Positions 7,376-16,091 of a stretch of DNA of 64,000 nt are shown here, in pieces; position 1 is the stretch's first letter, and the number at the start of each line of letters is the position of its first letter. A program made the translations under genes and the position numbers. The notes beneath the pieces are model-generated. The model made no database searches, had not been told where the DNA came from, and saw only the letters and a program-made list of their open reading frames with translations. Source of the stretch: Desulfosporosinus acidiphilus SJ4. Its GTDB lineage: Bacteria > Bacillota > Desulfitobacteriia > Desulfitobacteriales > Desulfitobacteriaceae. The stretch lies in contig NC_018068.1 of the NCBI RefSeq assembly GCF_000255115.2, positions 2,079,977 through 2,143,976 on the forward strand. Reading direction: 5' to 3'.

Positions 7376-7768
7376 ATGACTTTAGACGAGCAATTAGCAC
7401 GTACAAATTTAAAATATAAACGATATTTTCGGTGGAAATTCAAACTATCTACAAGAGGTAGAGCATATAAAGAACGTCCGTTGGAAGAAATCATGAAGAT
7501 TGATTTAATAAAAACAAGGGAAACATATTACGCTTGGGAAAAAACGGAGGAATATCAGAACTTAGTCAATTTACTTATTATGTCAAATGCAGGTAATGAT
7601 TTATTAGAAATTTATAATGTCATGCTTGATAAAGCAAAAAAAGGTGATGCAAAGGCAGTTGATACTGTCATTAAACTTCAGAAATCTATTGCATCAAGCA
7701 TTAAACAGAATAGTAAAGATAATAATTCTGCTCCTGTTGAAGATGAAGAAGATGATCTTGAACTATGA
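7376..7768 (+). CDS. Putative terminase small subunit
   Basis: A 130-residue protein starting at ATG 7376 with AGGAG nine bases upstream; an in-frame TTG lies at 7367. The charged helical protein ends in an acidic tail (EDEEDDLEL) and overlaps the large terminase by ATGA (7765-7768), so the two are translationally coupled. Small terminases recognise the packaging site and load the large subunit. The call rests on position and size. The sequence (KYKRYFRWKF..LSTRGRAYKERPLEEIMKIDLIKTRETYYAWEKTEEY) hints at an N-terminal DNA-binding helical domain. Confidence 0.65.
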   Translation: MTLDEQLARTNLKYKRYFRWKFKLSTRGRAYKERPLEEIMKIDLIKTRETYYAWEKTEEYQNLVNLLIMSNAGNDLLEIYNVMLDKAKKGDAKAVDTVIKLQKSIASSIKQNSKDNNSAPVEDEEDDLEL

Positions 7769-9336
7769 CAATGAAAAAGGAAACAAAATTAGAGAAGATT
7801 AATAAGGACTTCTTTTTGTGGGCTAAAAACTTTGTTCAGATTATTGATAATAATGGAGATTTAGTTAAGTTTGTTCCGAATGAGCAACAGGTAGAATTCT
7901 TTAATGGCATGGATAAGTTTAATATCATCGCCAAGAGCAGACAATTAGGTTTTTCAACTTTGATGATGATATATTGCTTGTGGCTTGTTTGTACCAGACC
8001 AAATACTAATACTATGATGGTTTCTTATAATGTTGAGAGTACACAAGCACTATTTGAGAAGTTGAAAATGATTTATGCAACTATTCCTGACAAATATAAG
8101 CCAGCAGAAAAGCGTTCAAATAGAATGGAATTATTTTTGGAGAACGGTTCTAAGGTAATGGTAAAGACCGCAGGTAATAAATCCTTGGGGCGCGGAATGA
8201 ATTTACAGTATATCCACTTGTCAGAGTTTGCTTTTTATCCCGATGACCAACAAAAAGATTCATTAGTGTCATTAGAGCAAGCACTTGCAAAAAATATGGA
8301 TTCAATGATTGTTGTTGAAACTACTTCTAACGGATACAACTATTACCAAAAACTATTTACAAAGTCCTATAAGGATAAATCGAGCAGATATAAAGCATTT
8401 TTCTTTCCTTGGACTTCTAGTGCCACTGTAAGCCAATTCAAACACGAGTTAAACATTGCTGAGGATTGGTTTAAGGCCAATAATCATAATCATAGATTGA
8501 TACCTGAGCAATTAGAGAAGGATGAATTACCTTTATATAATGCTAAAGTTAGTTTGAAGATGATAATGTGGCGTAGATGGAAACTTCAGGACATGGCATT
8601 AGAAGATTTTCAGCAGGAATTTCCCTTTACTCCTGAAGAAAGTTTCAGGGCCACAAGTCGATCAATATTTAATGAGCAAGCAATTAATAATAGTGTTATG
8701 AATCTACTTCCTCCATTGAGGAAAGATGAACTAAATATATCTCTCCCTGATTCCCTTGCTAGTTATTATGGCAGGGGTTTTTATATGTTCAAAAATGTTA
8801 AGCCAGGAGAACGATATTATGCAGGAGTTGATACTGCTTCAGGTAATGGTGGAGATAATTCAACGATTAGTGTTTATAGTTCGGAGGGTGAGCAGGTCGC
8901 AGTGTTTATGGATAATAAAATACCTATCTATAAATTTGCTGATGTTGTTTATGACTTGGGCATGATGTTTAACTATGCCTTTCTTGTAGTGGAGAAAAAT
9001 AGTTTTGGTCAGTCAGTCATTGAGAAGTTAAGGTCTGAACGCCAATATTTAAACATGTACAAGATGAAAACTTTTGATGATAGAGGTAAGAAAAAGTATA
9101 TGGTTGGTTGGATTACTACAGCAGTTTCAAAACCAAGGTTAGTCCAAGATTTTAAAGAGCAATTTGAGAAGAATTTGATTTTGATAAATGATAGCAGCAC
9201 TCTTGATGAAATGAAGATTTATGTTGAAGCCGATGGTAAGACATCAAATAAGCGTGGAGATGATTTTCACGATGATTTAGTAATTGCTTCAGCATTGGCA
9301 GTTCAGGGGCTTAAATGTGGCAAATGGTATTTATAA
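7765..9336 (+). CDS. terL: Phage terminase large subunit
   Basis: A 523-residue ATPase/nuclease that packages DNA into the prohead. The ATPase domain has a Walker A-like AKSRQLGFSTLMM (about residues 52-64) and a Walker B YIHLSEFAF with its catalytic Glu. The C-terminal RNaseH-like nuclease has acidic motifs GVDTASGNGGDNS (about 353-365), VVEKNSFG and DDFHDDLVIA near the end. Length and motif order are normal. Its start overlaps the small subunit and it is followed 16 bp later by the portal gene. In this element the packaging genes come after the capsid genes, which is the reverse of the usual order. Confidence 0.9.
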   Translation: MTMKKETKLEKINKDFFLWAKNFVQIIDNNGDLVKFVPNEQQVEFFNGMDKFNIIAKSRQLGFSTLMMIYCLWLVCTRPNTNTMMVSYNVESTQALFEKLKMIYATIPDKYKPAEKRSNRMELFLENGSKVMVKTAGNKSLGRGMNLQYIHLSEFAFYPDDQQKDSLVSLEQALAKNMDSMIVVETTSNGYNYYQKLFTKSYKDKSSRYKAFFFPWTSSATVSQFKHELNIAEDWFKANNHNHRLIPEQLEKDELPLYNAKVSLKMIMWRRWKLQDMALEDFQQEFPFTPEESFRATSRSIFNEQAINNSVMNLLPPLRKDELNISLPDSLASYYGRGFYMFKNVKPGERYYAGVDTASGNGGDNSTISVYSSEGEQVAVFMDNKIPIYKFADVVYDLGMMFNYAFLVVEKNSFGQSVIEKLRSERQYLNMYKMKTFDDRGKKKYMVGWITTAVSKPRLVQDFKEQFEKNLILINDSSTLDEMKIYVEADGKTSNKRGDDFHDDLVIASALAVQGLKCGKWYL

Positions 9337-9352
9337 GAAAGGGATGAAATAA

Positions 9353-10813
9353 ATGAATCTACAAGAGTATATAAATGCTTATTATGATGGAGATGAGTAT
9401 TGGTTTATACAATTTACCAATTACAGTAATTCTCATGTCAATGTAAGTCAGCAAAATAATGTACCTTATGTATATAGTAATCAGGAACGCATCATGAACA
9501 TTATAAACATTAAAGATTATTTAAGTGGCAAACATGCCATTTTAGATAAATCGGTTGAAATGTGGAATGGGAAAGAATTCCATCCGAGAACTATTGTTTT
9601 GAATTATGCCAAGACGATATTAAACTTCTCGACAAGTTATTTGCTCAAGAATCCTGTCACTATATCAGGAGATGAAGCAAGTGTACCTATAGTCAAGGAT
9701 GTTTATAAAAAAGGCAATTATAATAAGATTGATTGGGACATTTTAGATAAGGTATGTAAATATGGGTCAGTGGCTGAGTATGTTTATATTGACAAAGACA
9801 AAGAGATTAGAAGTAAGTTAATACTGCCAGAGGACAGTTATCCTGTTTACAATGATGAGAATGAATATATTGGATTCGTTGAATACTTTACTTCGATTAT
9901 GAATGTAAGTTACTGGAATGTTTTTACTGAGGATAAGGTATTAAAGTATGATGACTTTGGTGGAGAGATAAGATTAGTAGGTGAGTTTAATAATCCTTCA
10001 GGTTTGCCGATTATTTACAAAAATAAGAATGAGTTAGATGAAACAGCAGGGCGAAGTGATTTGGAGGATTATGTAAATATTGTGGATGCCTTGGAGGATT
10101 TAATTAGTAAATATACGGATTCAATTTATAAGTTCATTAATCCTATACCTGTAGTTGTCGGGCAGAAGTTAGGCATCGGTAAATCAGGTGAGGGTGCTAT
10201 ACCTTCTACATTAGTAGGAACAGGATTACAGTTAGATGATGGTGGACAGTTTAGTTTTGCTAATGGTCAATTAGATTATCAATCCTTTGAATCAGTTTGG
10301 AAGATTTTATATAACTCATTACTTCAGGTTTCTAGTGTTCCGGCTGTATCTATGGGTGTTCAGGACGTTAGCAATTTATCAGAAGTAAGTATTAAGTTAT
10401 TGTTCTCTCTTGCTGATTTAAGAGCAGGTATGAATGAGATGTATATGAGAGAGGGCATAGAACAACGATTTAAGGCGTTTGAAACATTACTTAAAGCAAA
10501 AGGTATAGTGATAGATGCTAATGCTTTAGATGTAGTATTTGAATACGCAAGGCCAATGAATCAGACAGATATAATCAATGATCTAAAGACATTAAGAGAT
10601 ATGGGTGCTATTAGTTTACAGAGTACATTAGAACAGTGTCCTATGACATATGATGTGGCTATGGAGTTAGAGAGGATTAAGAAGGAAGATAAGGCAAAGG
10701 TTAAGAAGCAACAGGCACAACAACAAACATTTGATAATAATGGGAATGTGGTTAGTGGAAGTGATGCTACCAATAACAATATAAATACAGATAATGGTAA
10801 TGTAAATGGTTAA
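9353..10813 (+). CDS. Phage portal protein (SPP1 gp6-like)
   Basis: A 486-residue protein of the SPP1 gp6-type portal family. Features are IKDYLSGKHAILD near the N-terminus, an adaptor-like NPVTISGDE region, YGSVAEYVYIDKDKEI, and a long C-terminal helical part with LSEVSIKLLFSLADLRAGMNEMYMREGIEQRFKAF, followed by an Asn/Gln-rich low-complexity tail. Portals form the dodecameric ring through which DNA enters. Ribosome-binding site AAAGGGATG precedes the start. After it the phage genes break off, and related connector-like genes resume only at 15.7 kb. Confidence 0.85.
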   Translation: MNLQEYINAYYDGDEYWFIQFTNYSNSHVNVSQQNNVPYVYSNQERIMNIINIKDYLSGKHAILDKSVEMWNGKEFHPRTIVLNYAKTILNFSTSYLLKNPVTISGDEASVPIVKDVYKKGNYNKIDWDILDKVCKYGSVAEYVYIDKDKEIRSKLILPEDSYPVYNDENEYIGFVEYFTSIMNVSYWNVFTEDKVLKYDDFGGEIRLVGEFNNPSGLPIIYKNKNELDETAGRSDLEDYVNIVDALEDLISKYTDSIYKFINPIPVVVGQKLGIGKSGEGAIPSTLVGTGLQLDDGGQFSFANGQLDYQSFESVWKILYNSLLQVSSVPAVSMGVQDVSNLSEVSIKLLFSLADLRAGMNEMYMREGIEQRFKAFETLLKAKGIVIDANALDVVFEYARPMNQTDIINDLKTLRDMGAISLQSTLEQCPMTYDVAMELERIKKEDKAKVKKQQAQQQTFDNNGNVVSGSDATNNNINTDNGNVNG

Positions 10814-11384
10814 GTGAGATTAAGTGATACTAGATATAGTGGTTAATTTGTTTTGTTAATACTAGATGTAGTGTTGCATTAAGTTATGGATTATATAAGC
10901 GTTTGATTATGAATGTAATTGTTCTAAAAAATCGCGCGTGTTATAATATCTATATACCCATATGGGGTATAATTACTATAATTTTGCTGTATTCAATATG
11001 TAGGTGGCACTCACTCACTGACATAATAACCAACAAAAAAGCATAGGTGCTTCAAATCAAGAGCATCTATGCTTAGATACATTGTAATTATCAGAATTGT
11101 TTATTGGGTCCGATAATGAACACTATGTAAAGTAAAATATGACACAATAGACATTGTGTAACATTAGGTAAAATGGCTACAATCCGCTTATATCAAGGGA
11201 TGTAGGGTTTGGGGTATTACTTGCCCATTTACTTGTTAAAATCTAATTGATAATGACTAGGGAAATTCCACCACTCATGGACATTTATAGGGTAATTATA
11301 TAGCATCAAATTGAAGTTTTAATGGAAATAGGGGGCTGATTCGATACCCCTTTTCTGAAATGAGTCGCCATAGTTAATCCAATT
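10814..11384. other. 570-bp gap after portal gene
   Basis: No gene is supported. It holds a palindrome-like ATACCCATATGGGGTAT (about 10961-10977) and a minus-strand terminator at 11035-11074. The boundary between head genes and the inserted cargo segment probably lies here, but no terminal repeats were found. Confidence 0.5.
11035..11074 (-). terminator. Rho-independent terminator (minus strand)
   Basis: Minus-strand stem AGCATAGATGCT/AGCACCTATGCT with a ten-base loop, then TTTTTT. It probably ends transcription of the two leftward cargo genes. Confidence 0.65.
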
Positions 11385-11678
11385 TTACACGTTCAAAGTA
11401 AATTTTGAATCCTCAGATTCACTTGGAATAAATTCATACCCACAAAACTCACATTTCTCTGTTCCATAAGGAGAAAACTCCCCACACTTAGGACACTTTT
11501 TTTCATTCCTCGAAATTATTGCAGATATTAAAACCCCAAGGATACTAAAGAAAAATCCTGCAAAAAACCATGCTATAAAAGAACGATGTTTTGCCCATGC
11601 TATTGCTCCACTGATGATTCCGCAGATTATACCAAAAATAAACCATAATGACATAACATCACTTGATGGAGTAATCAA
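11385..11678 (-). CDS. Membrane protein with C-terminal zinc ribbon
   Basis: About 97 residues if translation starts at the TTG at 11678, which has a perfect AAGGAGG at 11687-11693; a further in-frame start at 11708 overlaps this ribosome-binding site and is less likely. Two hydrophobic segments (LWFIFGIICGIISGAIAWA and SFIAWFFAGFFFSILGVLISAII) precede a zinc ribbon CPKCGEF..CEFCGYEF. Function unknown. It lies 36 bp downstream of another leftward small gene, probably in the same transcript, in the cargo segment inside the phage element. Confidence 0.6.
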   Translation of the reverse strand: MITPSSDVMSLWFIFGIICGIISGAIAWAKHRSFIAWFFAGFFFSILGVLISAIISRNEKKCPKCGEFSPYGTEKCEFCGYEFIPSESEDSKFTLNV

Positions 11679-11714
11679 GTTGAATTCCTCCTTACTACTT
11701 AAATACAATTTGAT

Positions 11715-12065
11715 TCAAAACATCCGCTTAATAATTTCTTTATATCTTTTATCATCTATTTCTATTAAACACTTTTTACCATTTTTAAACTGAACAGCTA
11801 AAGTATGGATACCTTTAGATTTAGCAGAAAGACCTGCTAATAATCCAACTGGGCCTAATAAAAATCCTCCAAGCAATCCTCTGCTTATTGCACTTGAAGC
11901 ACTTTTTATGCTTTCCTCCGTAACGATTTCATAGTGTTCCACATTTGATTTACTAATATCTTCAATGTTATATCCCTTTGAATCTTCAATGTATACTAAA
12001 CCAGTCGTCCACCCAATGCGGTAATTAAAATAATCACCAGCAATAACAATGTTTTTTGCACTCAT
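11715..12065 (-). CDS. Hypothetical protein with glycine-rich hydrophobic segment
   Basis: A 116-residue protein with ribosome-binding site GAGGAGTGA. The N-terminal half (residues 1-50) looks like a small beta domain (FNYRIGWTTGLVYIEDSKGY..). A Gly-rich hydrophobic stretch (SRGLLGGFLLGPVGLLAGL, about 62-80) follows, then a strand-rich end (TLAVQFKNGKKCLIEIDDKRYKEI). Similar small proteins with this central segment are common in Firmicutes and their role is unknown. It heads a two-gene leftward unit; its upstream region holds several long inverted repeats. Confidence 0.6.
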   Translation of the reverse strand: MSAKNIVIAGDYFNYRIGWTTGLVYIEDSKGYNIEDISKSNVEHYEIVTEESIKSASSAISRGLLGGFLLGPVGLLAGLSAKSKGIHTLAVQFKNGKKCLIEIDDKRYKEIIKRMF

Positions 12066-12101
12066 CTTAAATCACTCCTCGTATAATTAATTTAGTTCCT
12101 G

Positions 12102-12216
12102 CCCCACGAGTCCAAAAAACTAATGGAACGTGGGGTATTTAAATGACCAAAGAAAACTGGAAATTCAGTTGGTTGGTCATCATCAACAAGATGCGCGCAG
12201 AATAACGCATACCCCA
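12102..12216. repeat. Overlapping inverted repeats upstream of leftward gene
   Basis: CCCCACG (12102-12108) pairs with CGTGGGG (12129-12135). The same TGGGGTAT (12131-12138) can instead pair with ATACCCCA (12209-12216). Inside that loop ATGACCAA..AACTG pairs with CAGTT..TTGGTCAT (12143-12180). The two pairings exclude each other, as in a switching leader or a mobile-element end. Confidence 0.5.
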
Positions 12217-12228
12217 TGCAGTCGTCGT

Positions 12229-12356
12229 GCCTGTGGGCAGTGTGGACAAGTCAACCCCAAAGCACACTTCAAATTCGACTTGTCCAAAGCCTGAGGGAAA
12301 GCTCTTTTAAGATAGACCCATAAGGGCTTTTCCATAGGCTGGCACTGTCCACAGGC
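12229..12356. ncRNA. Candidate three-way-junction RNA (128 nt)
   Basis: The outer 14-bp stem GCCTGTGGGCAGTG/CACTGTCCACAGGC (one G-U pair if read as + strand RNA) encloses a perfect 10-bp hairpin TGGACAAGTC/GACTTGTCCA and a second hairpin AGCCT/AGGCT with inner GGAAAGC/GCTTTTCC. A further stem AAGGAAT/ATTCCTT follows near 12365-12395. It lies between the leftward cargo genes and the IS110-family element. It may be a mobile-element end rather than a functional RNA. Confidence 0.4.
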
Positions 12357-12529
12357 TCAGGATAAGGAATACCTGAGTAATGATTCCTTAAGTCGTTCTT
12401 TGACAACAAAAAAGTATTTAAGTTTGTTGGGGTTTCAGGCAAAATGATACCGTGAGGTTCGTTCTGGTAAGGCCTTTCACTCCTTGAGGCTATGACCTCT
12501 TATTAAGTCTGACTGCCAGCCCACAATTT

Positions 12530-12700
12530 GAACTTTTAACTCGAAGGTTGCACAGCTTAAAGGGAACCCCTCCGATGGTAGCAGATCGGTTGGATCCGAG
12601 GTCTTTTTAAGACAAGTGCTGATTCGGCGAGGTTGTTGACCTGTTGTGGTGCCTGGTCCCAACGTTAATCTTACAAATTCTTCGACTCGGAAAGTGAGGT
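12530..12700 (+). ncRNA. Possible bridge RNA region of the IS110 element
   Basis: The non-coding DNA before the transposase holds successive hairpins (CCGAT/ATCGG near 12572, GTCTT/AAGAC near 12602, AGGTT/ACCT near 12630). IS110-group elements are known to encode a bridge RNA from this position. The call rests on position and foldability only; the target and donor loops were not identified. Confidence 0.35.
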
Positions 12701-12708
12701 GATTTTAC

Positions 12709-13950
12709 TTGAGTTTATTTGTCGGTATAGATGTGAGTTCCAGTGATTTTAAAGTGCGAATCTTAGATGAGCGTGGTAATGAACCAGTTAAAAGGCTAAG
12801 GGTTTTGAATGATCAGCCTGGTTGTGAGCAAGTTGCCCGATATCTCTCTGAAGCCTGTAATAAAGAGAATGAGGACCGGCTGGTTATTGGTTTAGAGGCC
12901 ACTTCCGTGTACAGTTGGCCGTTACAAATGTTCTTAGCGGAAGACCATTGTTTAGCACCTTTACAGCCCCAAATTTATTCCTTTAACCCCAAGGTCGTTG
13001 CTAATTTCAAAAAGGCTTATGTGGACCTTCCGAAGAACGACTGGATTGATGCCTGGGTCATTGCCGAACGTTTACGCTTCGGCCGGCTCCCGGAGGGCTC
13101 TCAGGTCGATTTCCGCTACTTACCGTTACAGCGACTCACTCGCTTTCGTTGTCATCTGATCGAGATGATCTCCAGAGAGAAGAATTATTTCCTCACGAAC
13201 TTGTTCTTAAAGTTTAGCACTCTTGCCCAAGGTACGGTTTTTAGTAATACTTTCAGCGTTACTTCTGAATCCTTGACACTTGAGTTTTTTTCTCCAGAAG
13301 AGGTTGCGGCTCGACCGCTTGATGAACTGATTGATTTCCTCATGGAGAAAGGAAGAAGTCATTTCGAGGATCCGGAAGCCAAAGCCAGAGAGTTGAAGGA
13401 AGCCGCTCGCAAGGCCCATCGACTACGTGGAAGCCTATTGCAACCCATTAACCTTATCCTAGCCACGAGCATCGAAACCATCCACACTTTAGAGAAACAG
13501 GTCAAGAAAATCGATAAGGCGATCGAAGCTGAAATCAGGCATTTCCCTAATACGCTCATTACCATTCCCGGTATTGGCCCTGTGCTTTCAGCTGGTATTA
13601 TTGCTGAGATTGGAGACATCCGCCGTTTTCCGAATGAAGGAGCCTTAGCAAAGTTTATTGGGCTAACCTGGCGTTCTCACCAGTCCGGTGATTTTACAGC
13701 CGATGACACGCCCTTAACTCGAACCGGCAACACCTACTTGCGAAGTTATATCATCCAGGCTGCTAACCTAGTACGCCAAAAGGAACCAGAGTACAAAGCC
13801 TTCTACCAACGTAAATTCTCGGAAAGTAAGACTCACCATCATCGCCGTGCTCTCGTGCTTACTGCACGCAAACTCGTCCGTATGGTTGATGCTCTGCTAC
13901 GCAGCAACCAAATCTATATGCCACATGGCAATAGGGGGATTGCAAACTAA
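12709..13950 (+). CDS. IS110-family transposase (DEDD recombinase)
   Basis: A 413-residue transposase starting with TTG, preceded by GTGAGGTGA. The N-terminal RuvC-like DEDD domain begins FVGIDVSS (Asp8), with EATSVYSWPL and KNDWIDAWVIAERLRFG supplying further acidic residues. The C-terminal Transposase_20 domain has TIPGIGPVLSAGIIAEIGDI (about 284-303), then a catalytic-serine region HQSG (Ser about 326) and RTGNTYLRSYI. All motifs are intact and length is normal, so the gene may be active. Base composition is more GC-rich than the surrounding phage genes, in keeping with recent arrival. Confidence 0.9.
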   Translation: MSLFVGIDVSSSDFKVRILDERGNEPVKRLRVLNDQPGCEQVARYLSEACNKENEDRLVIGLEATSVYSWPLQMFLAEDHCLAPLQPQIYSFNPKVVANFKKAYVDLPKNDWIDAWVIAERLRFGRLPEGSQVDFRYLPLQRLTRFRCHLIEMISREKNYFLTNLFLKFSTLAQGTVFSNTFSVTSESLTLEFFSPEEVAARPLDELIDFLMEKGRSHFEDPEAKARELKEAARKAHRLRGSLLQPINLILATSIETIHTLEKQVKKIDKAIEAEIRHFPNTLITIPGIGPVLSAGIIAEIGDIRRFPNEGALAKFIGLTWRSHQSGDFTADDTPLTRTGNTYLRSYIIQAANLVRQKEPEYKAFYQRKFSESKTHHHRRALVLTARKLVRMVDALLRSNQIYMPHGNRGIAN

Positions 13951-14101
13951 GCATGAACTACGAGAATTGAAGTCCCATTTTTGTAACTTGTTTCCATTTC
14001 ATTTTGGGAATAAGAGGGTTTTTTATTGCCTTTTTTGCCAACGGATAACTAACTTACTGAAAAATTGACTCACTTAGGGTCTTGACATATTACCGAAGGA
14101 C

Positions 14102-14968
14102 TTAATTTTGAACCGCGGTTAATATTCCATTGTCAAAATACAAATAACCTCCGTTATCATATACCCATTGCTCATGTGTACCGTTAGCAGTAACCGTTCT
14201 ATTGACCTCATTTGGTCTTCCCCACGAAGAATCTAAAACCTGTTGTTGAGTCATTCCTATTCTGACACCTTGTGTTTTCGCTAATGCTTTAGCTTTTGCT
14301 TCTTCCTCGGCACGTTTTTGAGCTTCTAACTTGGCTTGAGCATCTGCTTCTGCTTTAGCTTTGGTTTCTGCTTCGGCATTTTGCTTTGCTAATAAATCAT
14401 TGTATTGTTGTCTTCTTTGAAGGAGTTCTTTTTGGACATTCTCATCAAGAAACTTGGTAACGGTTAAGTTTTGAATTTCATTAATTGCCTTTTGATAATC
14501 CTTTGAATTAGCGTACTGGTCAATTTTTGTCATCTCATCTTGAGTATACATTTTCTTACTTTCAGCTTCTTTTGATTGTGCATCTTTATAACGTTTTGTA
14601 TCTTGTGCTGAAACATAACTAAATGACCTATAAGCATCTAAATAATTCTTATCATCAAATTGTTTTAATCCTAAATTATAGTTTTGAAGCGAAAAGCTTA
14701 AATTTTTACTTAACTCCTGCTTATCGACAATAGCTTGATCTGTGCGATATTTTAGGGCATTACTATAAAACGTTTCAGCATCGTTGAATTTTTCATTAGA
14801 GAAACTATCATTTCCCTTTCGAACATTATCATTAAAAAGTTTTGAGTCATAAAGTGCTTTTAGTGAGAGGGGGACTATACAAACGACAAGAATAATGACT
14901 ATAAGAAGAATTGTTTTTCTTTTTTCGGTATTAGATTTTATTAATATTTCTTTTATGGGATTCTCCAT
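14102..14968 (-). CDS. Membrane-anchored protein with helical repeats and SmpA-like end
   Basis: About 288 residues from ATG 14968, with GGGAGG upstream; an in-frame TTG at 14974 is too close to it. One N-terminal membrane segment (about 15-35, TILLIVIILVVCIVPLSL) precedes TPR-like helices (FNDAETFYSNALKYR, YLDAYRSFSYVSAQD, YQKAINEIQNL), then an Ala/Lys/Glu coiled coil. The C-terminal 50 residues (RIGMTQQQVLDSSWGRP..HEQWVYDNGGYLYFDNGILTAVQ) resemble the SmpA/OmlA or DUF2845 beta domain. It is probably extracytoplasmic; function unknown. Cargo of the element. Confidence 0.7.
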   Translation of the reverse strand: MENPIKEILIKSNTEKRKTILLIVIILVVCIVPLSLKALYDSKLFNDNVRKGNDSFSNEKFNDAETFYSNALKYRTDQAIVDKQELSKNLSFSLQNYNLGLKQFDDKNYLDAYRSFSYVSAQDTKRYKDAQSKEAESKKMYTQDEMTKIDQYANSKDYQKAINEIQNLTVTKFLDENVQKELLQRRQQYNDLLAKQNAEAETKAKAEADAQAKLEAQKRAEEEAKAKALAKTQGVRIGMTQQQVLDSSWGRPNEVNRTVTANGTHEQWVYDNGGYLYFDNGILTAVQN

Positions 14969-15155
14969 TTTCAAATACCTCCCAAAATCTATTTATACCA
15001 AAAGTATATACCCGTCCTCGGACATTTTTTTGGTGAATCATGTCTATAGGATTTGTCTTATTACGTAGTATTTGAGAAATTAATAGAACATTCTGAAGTT
15101 TAGCAGGAAAATATCTATCTATGTTGAAAATGGAAGCGAGAAAGAGGTGAATAAG

Positions 15156-15374
15156 GTGATTGAAATCAAGCCAACTCAAAAACAAGTATTGAAAGTTTTA
15201 TTGGAAAATAAGAATACTTGGCTTACTGATATTCAGATAAGAGATAAATCAGGGTTGAATTATTCCCATGTAAAAACTGCCTTGAAGAAGTTTATGGACA
15301 ACGATTATGTTTTCTTTGATGGAAATAAGAGCTTTCAAATTTCACCTGATGGGGAAAGTGCTTATTTAAGTTAA
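15156..15374 (+). CDS. Small winged-helix protein
   Basis: A 72-residue protein from GTG 15156, preceded by GAGGTG six bases upstream; an in-frame GTG at 15147 overlaps that site. The sequence PTQKQVLKVLLENKNTWLTD..IRDKSGLNYSHVKTALKKFMDNDYVFF is a winged-helix domain of the MarR type. It is probably a DNA-binding regulator. It is followed ten bases before the next start region by another small protein of similar design. Confidence 0.6.
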   Translation: MIEIKPTQKQVLKVLLENKNTWLTDIQIRDKSGLNYSHVKTALKKFMDNDYVFFDGNKSFQISPDGESAYLS

Positions 15375-15398
15375 TTATAAAAAATGGAGGGATATTTT

Positions 15399-15659
15399 AT
15401 GACAACTACAAAAGAAGAAGTGATAAAGATTTTGTCTCAAACATATGACGAATGTAAGAAACAAAATTACAGCTATTTTATGAGAGAAAAAATACCTAAC
15501 TTAAACGAATTAATGTTTAAATTGAGATACCTTGAAGATGAAAAACTTATAAAATATTTAGATGCCGATGATGGATTGCCTTATGGAATGTTTAAATTTA
15601 GGATAACTTCTAAAGGTATTGATTTCTATGAAAATGAAATAAAAAAAGTAACCGAATAA
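15399..15659 (+). CDS. Small winged-helix-like protein
   Basis: An 86-residue protein from ATG 15399, with GGAGG upstream at about 15386; an upstream in-frame ATG at 15384 lies within the ribosome-binding site. The pattern MFKLRYLEDEKLIKYLDADDG..FKFRITSKGIDFYENE is the recognition helix and wing of a PadR/MarR-like winged helix. Probably co-transcribed with the previous gene and ended by the terminator at 15673. Function unknown. Confidence 0.55.
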   Translation: MTTTKEEVIKILSQTYDECKKQNYSYFMREKIPNLNELMFKLRYLEDEKLIKYLDADDGLPYGMFKFRITSKGIDFYENEIKKVTE

Positions 15660-15672
15660 TTAATATTCATCT

Positions 15673-15698
15673 AATCCCCTAATTTATGGGGATTTTTT
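15673..15698 (+). terminator. Rho-independent terminator
   Basis: Stem AATCCCC/GGGGATT followed by a run of T residues. It separates the two winged-helix genes from the phage connector genes. Confidence 0.8.
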
Positions 15699-15727
15699 AT
15701 ATCCAAAATTAAAGGAGGAAATCAACC

Positions 15728-16075
15728 ATGACAAATTCAGACCGCTTAATCATGGAAATCAAAGGCATAGACCTTACACCAGATGAATTAAATATATACC
15801 TTGAAGAAAATTTACTTGTTGGTACAACTGAATATATTCCAACTTCAAAAACAAATAAGCGCAATATCTTAAAGGCAGCATTATCAATTCTTGAATCGGT
15901 TGCCAATCAACCTGATTTGATGAAAAATTATAAACAGGATGATATTTCAATTTATCAATTCCATGAGAATCTTGAAAAGAGAATAGATGCACTCACATAT
16001 AAAATCAGACAAATACCTGATGATACTCAAACTTATGCTGATGGGGCTTCATTTTTTTATATGTTTGCTGATTAA
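15728..16075 (+). CDS. Phage head-tail connector-like protein
   Basis: A 115-residue protein with a perfect AAAGGAGGA. It contains DRLIMEIKGIDLTPDELNIYLEENLL and RNILKAALSILESVANQPDLMKNYKQDDISIYQFHENLEKRIDAL, a helical pattern like gp6/YqbG-type head-tail connectors, which cap the portal. It lies directly before another structural-type gene. The family call is from pattern and context. It would normally follow the portal and capsid genes, which here lie 5 kb upstream beyond the IS and cargo. Confidence 0.55.
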   Translation: MTNSDRLIMEIKGIDLTPDELNIYLEENLLVGTTEYIPTSKTNKRNILKAALSILESVANQPDLMKNYKQDDISIYQFHENLEKRIDALTYKIRQIPDDTQTYADGASFFYMFAD

Positions 16076-16091
16076 GAGAGGGGATAAATGA

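Larger units (their letters stand above)
12478..14070 (+). mobile_element. IS110-family insertion sequence (ends approximate)
   Basis: It contains one transposase gene with a long structured non-coding left part and a shorter right part (13951-14070). IS110 elements lack clear terminal inverted repeats and usually make no target duplication, so the exact ends cannot be set from one copy. The element sits in the cargo segment of the phage-like region. Confidence 0.65.

Noticed and set aside
7138-7494. 118-codon open frame on the minus strand across the region before the terminase
   Set aside because: It runs antisense over the folded region, the terminator and the start of the small terminase gene, and has no ribosome-binding site or recognisable protein features.
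12477-12662. 61-codon minus-strand frame before the IS110 transposase
   Set aside because: It lies in the structured non-coding end of the IS, with no ribosome-binding site or similarity.
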